In this document: positions 32,887 through 43,444 of the stretch, one piece after another
Layout of the letters: each line of letters opens with the position of its first letter
Numbering within the stretch: position 1 is the first letter of the stretch
From: Russula earlei
Lineage: Eukaryota; Basidiomycota; Agaricomycetes; Russulales; Russulaceae
Length of the DNA stretch: 64,000 bases
NCBI GenBank assembly: GCA_025769875.1
Contig: JAGFNK010000090.1
Location: forward strand, 62,001-126,000
Direction: 5' to 3'
The notes under the pieces: generated by a model
What the model was told of the DNA's origin: nothing
The model's database searches: none
Seen by the model: the letters and a program-made list of their open reading frames with translations, nothing else
Program-made: the position numbers and the translations under genes

Positions 32887-33095
32887 GACGTCGGACGTGT
32901 AGTGGTGATGGAGAGATGGGACGAGAAGTGCTAGTGTGCAACACACTGTCGCGGTGTAAAGTCAAATATAAAAACATCGAGAGAATGCGCACAGCTCGAG
33001 GCACCCCCATGACAGGCAGGTACAGCAACCAACCGGTGATTTGACCGCGGTCCGTGTAGCTTAGCTACGCGTCCTCTCCCGGGGCTGTCGCCTCC
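32887..33095. promoter_or_regulatory. IML1: Divergent promoter between the conserved protein and IML1
   Basis: About 210 bp separate the two start codons. The left 60 bp may be coding if the longer start of the minus-strand gene is used. No TATA box stands out. Confidence 0.4.
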
Positions 33096-36000
33096 ATGTC
33101 CATTTCTCGCTCCGGATCACAGTACAGTCGTCGACGCTCGAATACGGCCCAGTCGGTGTTCAAAAATCCTCACCCGCCCCCTCCACCTCTCGAACTTGGG
33201 GCGTCTAAAGTCCTCTCGGCCTGGGTCCACAGCGCAGGAGATTCGAGCCATGTTATCCTCAATCACTCTCACTTCCCTGGCGTCGCAGCTGGCGACCTCC
33301 TTCGTGTGACTACCTCTCAATTTCATGACAAATCAGGGTTCCTCTTCATTGTACCGTATGAAGACCCGTCTGTGCGCCCGCAGCTGCAGGTAGATGTTAT
33401 CTCTCTCTCCCTTGGTTGACCAAACCGCAACGCCTGACAGATTTCGCTACCAAAATCGGTCGCTGACGCTTTCAATATCCGAAACAATACGGAGGTCACA
33501 GTGACCAAAGTAATGTCCAGCTTGCACATCCAAGTCTACACCGCCAGTTCACCGCTCGGAGCAGGTTGACAAATCTCAATGTCAAGCTGATCACATAGAA
33601 CTCATTTTTCAAGACCAGTACCTGGGAAGGAACGATATGTGGAGGTTAAGCGAGCAGCTTACGGGACATTGCGTCCACCTTGGCCAAGAGATCGTCTTTA
33701 TTGGTTCGGTTGTCGCCAAAGTCGAATCGATCTACTCTGCGGGGCAGAAAGTATGACGTCTATCGCTTCTGTTGCCTGAGATGATCTCGAATTTACCTTC
33801 TCTAGGTCTCTAGCGCGCTTCTGACGGCCACTACAAAGGCCATCTACCGTTCACTGTCAGCAAAGGTCATGATATTCATTCAGGTCTGTCGCGAGCTCTG
33901 GGAGTTTTCTGGGGACGGCGAACGTTACAACGAAAAGATTGTCCACTCTTTTCTCCCTGAACTATTCTCTAGATGGAAAAAGGCGGGCACAAACCACATA
34001 GTAACCATCGTGCTCATTTCGCGCGTGTTCTATGACAGCACTGAGGTCGACTATGCAGAAGGTCCTTTGCTTCAAGATGAGGATGGCAGGTGGTACAAGG
34101 ACTTTTACAATGTCATTACCGATTTGGAGGTCCTGTACGATTGGCAGCCTACTCTTGTCAGCCTCAAGGATTCATTCTGGGCCTTTCAGCGAGACATTCT
34201 CTTGACACACCATTATCACCGAACCTCTTCTGCAGTGACGGGCACGCCAGGAGAAGCACGCCTTGTAGGGCAACTCTCATTTGCGCATGACGGTCCCCTT
34301 CTAGAAGCGTTGAATATGGCACTAAATCCAACCGAGACTCACTACATCGACCGCTCTCTCTCCTTAACTGGGATCTCTACCATCATCATTACTCCCGGGA
34401 CGGGATATTATCGCGTATCAAAGCAATTATTGCGACTCACCACAACCCGTATGCTCGACCAAGGATTTGGAGTTGATCTCGTGTCCTTGGCGAAACCACC
34501 ACTACATCGCTGCCCCATTTTCTGTTTCCGTGGCGTTGAGCCGGAGCTGTTCAGAGTCGATAAACTCGGTCGTTATGGCTCTCGCGCACTGGATCCTCTC
34601 TGGGGTGGAGATGATGGACCTGCAGACTGTGTTGGCCGTGACAAGCGGTCCTTCTGGTGGGAACCTTTCTGGATTGCCATAAGCTTTTGGGACAAACAGA
34701 TGGATCTCCCATTGCGAGAGGATAGGTATGGACCATTGTTACTGTCCAGAAACAACAATTCTTTGACGAAAATCCCCTAGATTCGTTGCGTGTGCAAAAA
34801 TGCACGAGATTCAAATGCTTGGCTTACTGGAGCACGACGTGTTGACCAGCATTGAAGTCCCCTATCTTCCAGAACAATATGCGTCTCTTCTCGACCCTAT
34901 CCGTGAAGACGATTTTGGTGCATTCGCGGCTGCCAAGCGCGAGGCAGACAAGTTTGACACGGATATTTTCGAATTCAAAAACCTTGAAGTACAGGATCTC
35001 AGTAGCAACCGCACCTCAGGCTTATCCATGACGGGTGTGACACCGATCCCCTCATCCATCAGAATCGCAGATAAACGTGTTGCGGCTCCACATCGCACGT
35101 CACAGCCTCCTAGTAAGATCCATCGAATAGAAGAGAGCCCGCATTCTCCCGAAGTGGTGTCATCACTGACTCCTGCAATCGAGAAGCGGCTTCAGGCGGC
35201 CTCGTTATCGGGTGTTTCTGCTAGCGATTTGAGCACATCCCCTTCTCAAGGTTCCATTCGCTCTGCACGCTCTGCACGCTCTGACGTCTCCACTTTGTCA
35301 GCCAAAGGTGTTCGTACCCCTCAGGCTGGCTCTGCTTCTCTGCTGCGCTCAAAGTTCGCCCCTTCATGGCTATTCAATCCCTTTCGCAGCGGGCCAAGTC
35401 AGGCTGAGACGTCCCCCGTGTCGGCGTCAGGCGAATCGACTCCTGTACGAAGTACACATCGAACAAGTCAGACCTTGTTGCCCATGCAAATTACCGCAAC
35501 GAACACGAAAGCGCCCGCCCCTCCACCCCAGTCTCACGCTAGGAATCTGCACGGTGCGACGACGGAACTATCATCGTCGCCTCGCCCAATGCCCATCAAA
35601 GGCGTTCCCAGCTCAAGACGTTCCAGGGTCATGGAAGATGGAGTATCTACTGTCCATGGATCGTTATCTAAACACGCCCAATCACCTATGAATACTCCTC
35701 CTCGCGACGACACTTTGTTTGAGAGAAGACGTAGCATGGCGCTTGGGAGCAGCACGTACCTTCACACTCCATCATCACCATCCGTTCGACCGACCCCGTC
35801 GGGTCCACGGATCTCTCCCTCGTGTGCCGACTCCTCTCTCGCCCGACGGTGGCAACACATGTTCCCGTATCCGGTATTCAAACACGACATCAAATGGAAG
35901 TCTATGGTGACCCCAGGTTGTCTTCCATTGACGACAGAGGAATTCCCCAGCACGTCCGAGCTCGAGACGTCGTACGACGTTTTCTCATACGACTTTGTTG

Positions 36001-38300
36001 TGGATCCTCCCGAGTCACGGTCGTTCCTTGTGCGCCCACCAACAGTGCAATCCCAAAACCCGGATGAGGTCCGCCGCTCGTGGGCGTTCGTCGTTATGCG
36101 AGGCATGATTGCTCTGCGGCTTGCGCAGGGATTCCAGATTGTCCTTCGACCTGCCGGCTCTGACCACGACCCCGACCTGGAGCCACGTACACTGCGGCGG
36201 ACGAAGTCGTATGTGTCCGATGAGGACGCGACTCCGCGACCGATTGGTGCCGCAGAGGCGCTGCGCGCGCAGGCTGACCCCGTCTACCTGAGCATGAGCA
36301 ACGAAATACATCGCATTTCGTATACGGGGGAAGGGATTCAAGTGCGAAGATACGTCCGACGCATGCCGCCGACTCCACCCCTGCGCTACAAATGTCTGAT
36401 CTGGCCAAAACTCGGCGTCGGGTACACGGAGTTGAGCCTGTCTTTTGCGTATCACGGCTTGGAGAACTATGGCTGGAACAGGTGAGTCACTACAGTTTCA
36501 CGGCTCCGTTTCCTGTCCTCGCCTATGGAATCCCTCTCTGATGTGCCGCGGCATGATGCGATGATGCTAGACTGGACATGTTAGTTGCTGGATATGAACA
36601 ACAATTCAACGAATCATTACGGTATTGGCGTACACGCTTCGTCGTGATTCCAACCTTGGAACCTCCGACATACGGTAGTCTCGGTATTGGTGGAGGGGGT
36701 GACCGGCTCAACGAGGAGGAAATTCGTATTCTTGGAATCGAAAAACTTATGGAAATGTTCTCCCGCGTTCGCTGGCAGCCACCAGACGAGCGCGCAACCG
36801 GGCCTGCCCCTTCTGTGCGCCTGCTTCTTGTGACAGACGTGGGCCCAGCAGCGATGGTACTGGACGACAACCTCATGGCACGCCTCGACGAGATACACGC
36901 AGCAGGGCCACTACGGAAGAAAATGAAGAGCGAACGTGACATCGCAGACATGAGCTTAGCGGCGGTCGCCAAGGCCATGCGTGAGGAGGACGGCGTTCCG
37001 ATAAAAGAACACAGGTGGCAACGTCAAAAATACCCGGACTCGTTTCTCGGATTCGAGTTTGTCAGCTGGCTCGTTCGGGAGTTCCGGGACGTGTCGACTC
37101 GAGATCAGGCAACGGAATGGGCCGTCAAGTTGCAGGAGCAGGGTCTGTTCGAGCAATGTAACGGGCGGCACGGATTCCTTGATGGGTAAGCACAATTATC
37201 ATCACACTACTACTCTTACATGCTCACTCTCTGTCGGACGCGAAATTGCAAAATCCCCATCTCGGTGATCCGAACAGGCATTACTTTTACCAACTCAAGG
37301 GAGAGTATGCAATTGCATTCACGCCGAAGGGAGGCTGGTTCCGTTCCAAACCGTCGTCGTCGCAGGTTCAGGCTGCGGAAGATGCACCGCGATCGGGCCA
37401 CTATCCCTCCGGCCTCCCGAAGGTCAACGTCAAGAAGCCGAAGAAGCAGATCATCCTAAGCCAGAGTATGGTCATTGATATGGATCCCAACAAGGTATGA
37501 CTGACCCCTTCCGTTTCCGTTGGGACCATTCAGCGATCGGGCACGGGTCGGGCACAACTTTCGATCGACATTTTACGCTTACACTTTCACACACACAGAA
37601 AAGCGACCGTGCCGAAACGGTGGTGCTGCACCACGATCTGATCCACAACCCGGCGACCATATTCCACTTTGAGCTGCACTGGATAGGGACGGCGGCGCGC
37701 TGCATCGAGGACCTGTTGCGCGTGTGGACGCGCACGATCGAGCGCTACGGGCTGACGCTGGTCGAAGCGTACGTGACGCAGATCGGCGACATCGCGGACC
37801 GCAATCCGTTCCAGTCGTGCTTCCCCGTGCGGCTGGCGGTGCAGCCCCCGAACGTGCCGGACATCGAGCGGCGCGTGCCGGAGCACAGGCAGGGGGAGGC
37901 CGCGCACTACTTCGAGTACGCGCTCCTGCGGCGGTTCGGGTTCGTGCTCGACATCGAGACGACGAATTCGTACCCGGAACACGTGGACGCGGTGTATTCG
38001 TATCGGCGCGCGCCGTTCGCGTACTCGCAGTTTGTGCACCGCTCGGGCGTGGCATTCGTGCAGGTTTTGGGTGGCGCGCAGGGATTCCTTTTCCTCACGA
38101 ACCGACTGATGGGCTCGGGTCGGGTCGGAGGGAGCCCCGTTGGGGTAGGCAGGGCACCACGCCCGGCCGTAGGTGCGGAAGAGCTGCGGGTCAAACTGCA
38201 GGCATTTTGCGCCGACAAGGAGGCACTAGTGAGGTTCTACGACGAAGAACTAGCGCAGCTGTGGCAGTTGCCTGATGAGCCACCATTGCTCTCAATATAA
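33096..38300 (+). CDS. IML1: Iml1/DEPDC5 homologue, GATOR1/SEACIT subunit
   Basis: Subunit of the complex that stimulates GTP hydrolysis by the Rag GTPases and so restrains TORC1 when amino acids are low; acts at the vacuole. Exons: 33096-33389, 33441-33509, 33565-33750, 33806-34725, 34781-36481, 36571-37185, 37278-37494, 37599-38300 (1567 aa, close to the yeast length). Landmarks: an N-terminal double-psi-type part with LISLPKS-like sequence at the first junction; DQYLGRNDMWRL; MIFIQVCRELWEF and the following structural core; GTGYYRVSKQLLRLTTTRM; a Ser/Pro-rich linker at about 700-870; the DEP domain (HRWQRQKYPDSFLGFEFVSW to HGFLDGHYFY, about 1195-1275); and the C-terminal FHFELHWIGTAARCIEDLL. 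Seven introns are 50-105 bp. All junctions keep frame, so the gene appears intact. Confidence 0.93.
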
Positions 38301-38421
38301 TGGAATTGGGCCGAAGGTGTGAAGATGTGATTACTAATAATAATTTATTTATTTTCAATTTTGAACTGATAGCCATATCTAGACTAATCAAAAGCCAACC
38401 CCCAGCACAGGGCTGGTTAAC

Positions 38422-39547
38422 TTATGAAACGTCATGGGCGCTCACGATCATGTCGCGCCCATTTGGCCGCACGCTACGTCTATAGGGATCCCTGGATAGC
38501 GGTTTGCGCATATCTGTGGGGTGCGCAGGGTGGGGGGTGAGAAGCCGAGTCGTATCCTTTTTTTTATTTTTTCATCGGAAAGAGAAAGGACGAACCGAAG
38601 GCATCTTCCTCGTCCTTGCCACCTGGACCGAGACCGAGGCTCCCGTAGTACTCACGCACCCGACGGTAGACGCTGTAGCCGAGGCCCTCGTAGAGATCGA
38701 TAGCAATCGAGTTTGTGCAGCGGACGTATAGATCGACGAACAGCCCGCCGTACACGTCGTCTGAGACCGTCTCGAGGAAGTTCATGAGGGTGCGGGCGAG
38801 CGAAAGACGCCGGTAGTCTGGCGCGACCGTCAAAGCTGTAACGTGGCCGTGAAAGTCGTGAGGAGACCCTTCGGCCTTGCCTATGACTGTCAAGGGAGGA
38901 AGAGCACGACGTGAGAAAAGGGGAAAAAGATGACCATGGAGAGAGAGAGACGTGCCGTATCCCATCAGTCGTCCGCTGGGGTGCTGAGCGGTACAGCACA
39001 TGTCGGGCCAGCGGGAGAGGTAATTGAAATAGAAGGATAGGCCATACTGCCGTGCATGAATGGAATATGGAAATGGAAGGGCGTGTAGGGATAGGAAGGA
39101 AGGATCGTGGCGTCAGTTGGCGTCGGGGAGCGGTGGGGTGTGGAGAAAGTTAAGAACAAAATGATAATTAAGAAACGGAGGGTTCGCGGCAGCCCGCGCA
39201 AGTTCACCCTTTCGGCTCGGCTCGGCTCGGCCGGGCGAGCTTGGCACGGCACGGCACAAAGAGAGAGAGAGAGATGAGAGCCCACCGCGCACCGTTTCGG
39301 TCCAAATGTCGAGGTTGCTGATGACGAGGGCAAGTGGTGGCAAGGTGCCGGCGTGGGAAGGGGCACGAGCGATACGGTCAAGAGGAGGACGAAGAAGGAG
39401 GCATTGTCGAAATGGGCGAAGAACACGGGAGGGTGGGGGGGGGGGGGAACGTCACCGGTGAGAACGAGCGGGGCTGTGGGTGGGACGCACCCACATGTTG
39501 TTAAATTTGAAAAGGTCGTCAGCGCGGAAGGGACGGATGATGCTCAT
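38422..39547 (-). CDS. NAA20: NatB catalytic subunit, N-alpha-acetyltransferase
   Basis: Ribosome-associated enzyme that acetylates proteins starting Met-Asp/Glu/Asn. Exons on the minus strand: 39547-39495, 39317-39293 (25 nt), 39046-38956, 38886-38596, 38513-38422 (183 aa). Reading across exons gives MSIIRPFRADDLFKFNN, INLDIWTET, YGLSFYFNYLSRWPD, MGYVIGKAEG, HGHVTALTVAPDYRRLSLAR (acetyl-CoA-binding region), YEGLGYSVYRRVREYY and FDMRKPLSRD, all hallmarks of Naa20. The intron 38955-38887 must start with GC (GCACGT) to keep MGYVIGK; it is 69 nt and free of stops. Introns 1 and 2 (177 and 246 bp) are long for this genome. The gene converges on IML1, leaving 121 bp between stops. Confidence 0.88.
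39435..39447 (+). repeat. 13-G homopolymer within NAA20 intron 1
   Basis: A run of thirteen G on the plus strand lies inside the first NAA20 intron (C run in the transcript). It could serve as an extended polypyrimidine tract or simply be length-variable. Confidence 0.7.
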
Positions 39548-40011
39548 TATTTTTCCCTCCAAATCAAACGTGGGTCAGGGTTCGTTCAGACGTCCAGAGG
39601 TAGGGTTGTGATGTGGATGCAAACGATGCCCGAGGCCGAGTCACGCTGACGATGCGGAGTCCGGTGCGGACGGCGTGGGGCGTTGCGTAATAATGCCTTT
39701 TTTCATTCGGAATGGGGGATGAATAAGCCTCGTCATGCTTGGCGCTTTCGCCTTTGCGCTTCGTCAGGCTTCGTCAGCCAACGGCATTGTCGACTAGGCG
39801 ATTACTATACAGTAGTACTTCACATTATGATATCGCATTTTTAATTTCATGACAAGACATGGTATTGTAGTTGAGGAAAGATGCGCAGATTGAGATTCAA
39901 CTTGAAAGTGGAGAGAGAAAACGACAATGTGTAAGAGCCGATGCATGAGTGAAAATAATAGTTGGGTAATGACGAGAAAGAAAATTGAAAAAATAGATAA
40001 TGAGATCACAT
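39548..40011. other. Intergenic region, NAA20 promoter side
   Basis: Contains the NAA20 upstream region and the 3' end of the cyclin gene. No gene was seen. Confidence 0.5.
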
Positions 40012-41100
40012 CTAAGCGTAGACCTGTGTAGGGGGCTGCGCAGCAAACGGTGGAAGTAATTGACACCGTCCCTGCTGCGTAACTGTTTGCGAGGGCGCTT
40101 TTAATTCGCCGCGGGATGATGATGATGAGTGACCGAATGGTCGCGAGAACGGGAGAGACCGAAGAATTCGGAAGGTGGATGATGTATGCGAAGAGCGCTT
40201 CTCCTGTCTAAGCTGCAGCTGAGAAACGTGCACTTGCGCTGGTTCCACCGGGTACGTCTCGTTGTATTGAGCATGATACCGCTCGGACTTTGAGCTGGGG
40301 TCCACTTCCATAGACGTCTCGTCGAGGGTGGATGGGGTTCGGGGAGAGAGGGATGATACGGTAGAGGAAGGTGATCCGGGCGAGTAACCCAACCGAGGAA
40401 GCGAAGTGGGGATAGTGTGTGAAACACGACGGGTCGGCGTGACGAGAGACATGATGGCAGTGTAGTGCGCCATGATATCGTCTTGGCTGATGCTCAGCTC
40501 AAAATCGAGGACGTCGAGGAATTCACGCTCGATCCGGCCAATATCGCGCTTGCCGAATACACCGGTGCACACGGCCCAGTGCAGGTTCTTGAGCGTCGAG
40601 TCATTCAAGTACTACGATGAAGAAGCCATACGAGTCAGGAAGGATCGTCCAAACGGGGATGTGATAATGCTTACTTTGCTGGCGACAATGAGAGCGCCCA
40701 GGAAGACCCGTTCGTTGGCCCACTCTTCGAGGGCGATGTGGAGGTGGGGTCTGGCCCGGTTGAGATAAACCAGAGTAGTTAAGACGACGGGCAATTCGAC
40801 TTCGGCCCGAGCGAGGACGTTATGAACCAAGGCAGAGAAGGCTGATCCTTCGGAGTGCCTTGAGAGAGTACGGCCCCGTCCGGAATGTGAGGGTCGGCTG
40901 AGGGCAAAGTCGACGGTCTCGACGACAGAGTCGATGAGGTGTTCTGTGTCTGGGTTTAGGGCAACGCTCGAGCACACGCGAGGCGGATGCTACTTACCGA
41001 TGATGGCACGAGAGAGCTTCTGTTCAACAAGCTCTAGAAGCTCAGGGGAGTGAGTCGAGGACTCGACGAGGCTGGCTTTGTGGATGGGAGAGAGGGACAT
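40012..41100 (-). CDS. Pho85-type (Pcl1/2-like) cyclin
   Basis: Regulatory partner of a Pho85-like cyclin-dependent kinase. Exons on the minus strand: 41100-40998, 40943-40675, 40611-40012 (323 aa). The start gives MSLSPIHKASLVESSTHS. The cyclin box covers about residues 60-165: HNVLARAEVELPVVLTTLVY, LNRARPHLHI, WANERVFLGALIVASK, YLNDSTLKNLHWAVCTGVF and REFLDVLDFELSISQDDI. This is the short single-box form with the WA..TG.F pattern of Pcl cyclins. The C-terminal 130 residues are Ser/Pro-rich and poorly conserved; SPGSP, SPRTP and TPSTL offer possible phosphorylation sites. Both introns are 54-63 bp with GTAAGT or GTAAGC donors. Confidence 0.87.
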
Positions 41101-42058
41101 GTTTCGTTGGGAATGGACGGAAGAGTGGGACTGGGGAGAGGAGGAGAGTGGGACTGGGGATGAGGAGAGGGAAGGAGGGGAAAGACATTGGATATTATAT
41201 AGATGTAGATGGTGTGGATGTAAGTGCGACTGACTCGCGACCGCTGACGATGACCTGCCGGGTTGCCCAGCCACAGATTCACACACAAACGTTTACAGAT
41301 CGGGGCCCACCAATTCCGATGCACCCGACCCGGCCGAGCCCGCGAGTGTCGCATTTCCTTGTTTGTTGCCGAAACTCCGCGAGTAATCGTCTCATCCTAA
41401 TCCTCTTCACGCAACCAACCCGAGCCCGATTGAACACTCATCTCCCTCCCCCGCCTTATTTCGTAACGGTACTTTTCCATAAGCAATATCCTTCCGATTC
41501 CCATGCAAATATCCCACAGTCCTCTGACATTACGGTTCGACCGATCTGGTACTTCCAGGAACGGAGCATTGGTCAGGCCCATCCACTCCCCTTTTATGAC
41601 TCGTATCGCCTATCCCCTATGTAAGGTCAAATCCCCCACACGTGCCACTACAACCGCCCATCATTGATTATTAATTCCATCTAATCCCCTTCCCAACGGC
41701 TGAATGATGCATGCGATGGCTGACACGTCCCTGTCCAAACGTCCTCCGGTGCTGAGCGTCGACATTGATAATATATTATCAGGCCCAACTGCGCAAGCGC
41801 AATAACATTTCGACTGCGGATGCGGCCGAACAAAAGAAAAAAAAAAAAAAAAAAACTACGGATACAACAGCGTGCATACAAAAAAAGTAGAACAATCCAG
41901 ATTCAGAAACCAGAACGTGGCGATACAAATCGGCTCTCCACCGAAGCACAGCAGCAGCCAGCAGGCGATCACGCCTGATGAATGAACGGAACGGGCCCGA
42001 GTCAGTTCCGAGTCCTACTCCTGGCAGGCAGACGCTCTTATCTGTCTCGCCGCAGTCA
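41101..42058. other. Intergenic region between cyclin and coiled-coil genes
   Basis: Just upstream of the cyclin start lies a purine-rich plus strand (41100-41180), i.e. a pyrimidine-rich leader on the sense strand, common before highly expressed fungal genes. A 19-A run lies at 41837-41855. No gene was seen. Confidence 0.5.
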
Positions 42059-43444
42059 TTACGCCGGGACTGCCTCGGGCGCTTGACCGCCACCGCTGGG
42101 GGCCCTTCCGACGCGGTTCTTGCTACCCTTCGGTCGTCCACGCGGACGCTTTGAGCTCGTCTCCTGCGCGACATCAACGACCATCTCGTCCGCCGTGCGC
42201 TTGCCATTCTGGCTGGCACTGAGACGGCGCTCCTGCAGATATCTAACCCGGGTGGGTTAACAGCACGTCGTCAGGTGGCGTCCCGCTCTCTGCGGGTGAA
42301 AAAGGAATGGCGGTTGTGGCGTACTGTTGAGACTTTTCTTCGAGCGTGGCCTGCAACCCGGGAAGCGGAGGCTGTCCGAGCTCTGCGCGCAGCGCATCCA
42401 CGTCTCGCTTTGCCGTGGCGTACTCGCCATCCGTTATTTGTTGTATGCGCGCCTGCAGCTCTGCGCACCTATCATCGCCACACGTTAGACGTTGTCGTAT
42501 GTGCCTGTGAGCCACGGAGCTCGAAAAGAACCTTACTCATTGTTCAGTTGCGCCTCCATCATGTCCGTCTACCAGTAAGGCAGTTCATATCAGATTACCA
42601 ACAGGTAGGCCGGCGGTTGGGCGTCACGCCCGCGGTCCTTACCTTGTCACGATCCTCATTAACCTGATAAGTGTCGTCAGACTCGAGCGATGCTCACATG
42701 GACTCCGGAGGACTCTGAACCGAGCCCGGAGATAACGCCCATGAAAAGGAAGCAGAACGCACCTCTCTCAGGCAACTCAACAATCGCGCCCGCTCGCTGT
42801 CGAGCCTGTGAGCGATATGACCAGATAGGGCGACCCAAGCATTTGGCGGGAAAGGACGCGGAAGGACGGGTATTGCTCAGCCGCGGTGACAGCACATAGA
42901 AGGTGCCTACGACGACCCACTTGTTTTTCTGTTCTTTCAGATCCTGCATTGACCTCATCTTCTGATCAAGCGTCGCATGCGCCGAGAGTACGTGCGCCGT
43001 CTGAAGCTGCAGCATGAGTGCGCATTTCCTATTGAACGGCGGCGAGCTTTGTCAGTAATCCCTTTATCTCTCGCTTCGCCACCCCCAACACGAGGATGAT
43101 TGCCACGACAAGGGTGCACGACCCTTAGGGCCCCCCCACCCCCACGAGGCGGCGTCGGCGTCGGCGTCGCCACCCGCCGGCGTGGATGCCCGACGTGGGT
43201 AGCATGGGGCAGGCAGGAGACGATAACGTATGTTGTGCGGAGATGCGGGGCACGCAGCGATTCCTGATGGCCTGATGTGAGCAAGGGGCTCGACTTACTT
43301 CAGTTCGGCCGTCTTGGCCAGCTGAACGAGGTTCTTGGTCCAGTCGCCCTGGGCGATGAGCGGCTGCGCGCTGCCCTTGTTCCCGTTGGCGTGGCCGCCG
43401 GCCTGCGCCGGTGCCTGCGTGCTCGTGGTGCTCGCACTGGCCAT
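42059..43444 (-). CDS. Coiled-coil protein with C-terminal AT-hook-like motif
   Basis: Seven exons on the minus strand: 43444-43299, 43028-42921, 42805-42763, 42663-42643 (21 nt), 42568-42537 (32 nt), 42468-42325, 42242-42059, giving 225 aa. Residues 1-25 are small and polar (STTSTQAPAQAGG). IAQGDWTKNLVQLAKTAELK opens a helix that continues as a predicted coiled coil through DLKEQKNKLDSERARLLSC, NEDRDKTDMMEAQLNNE and LQARIQQITDGEY, about residues 45-150. The tail has KRPRGRPKGSKNRVGR, which fits an AT-hook (R-G-R-P), suggesting a nuclear role. I know similar unnamed proteins in mushrooms. All seven exons keep one frame, which supports the model. Confidence 0.72.

Noticed and set aside
37579..38275. 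Long frames on both strands inside the last IML1 exon
   Set aside because: They are overlapping frames of the GC-rich IML1 coding sequence, which has clear homology in its own frame.
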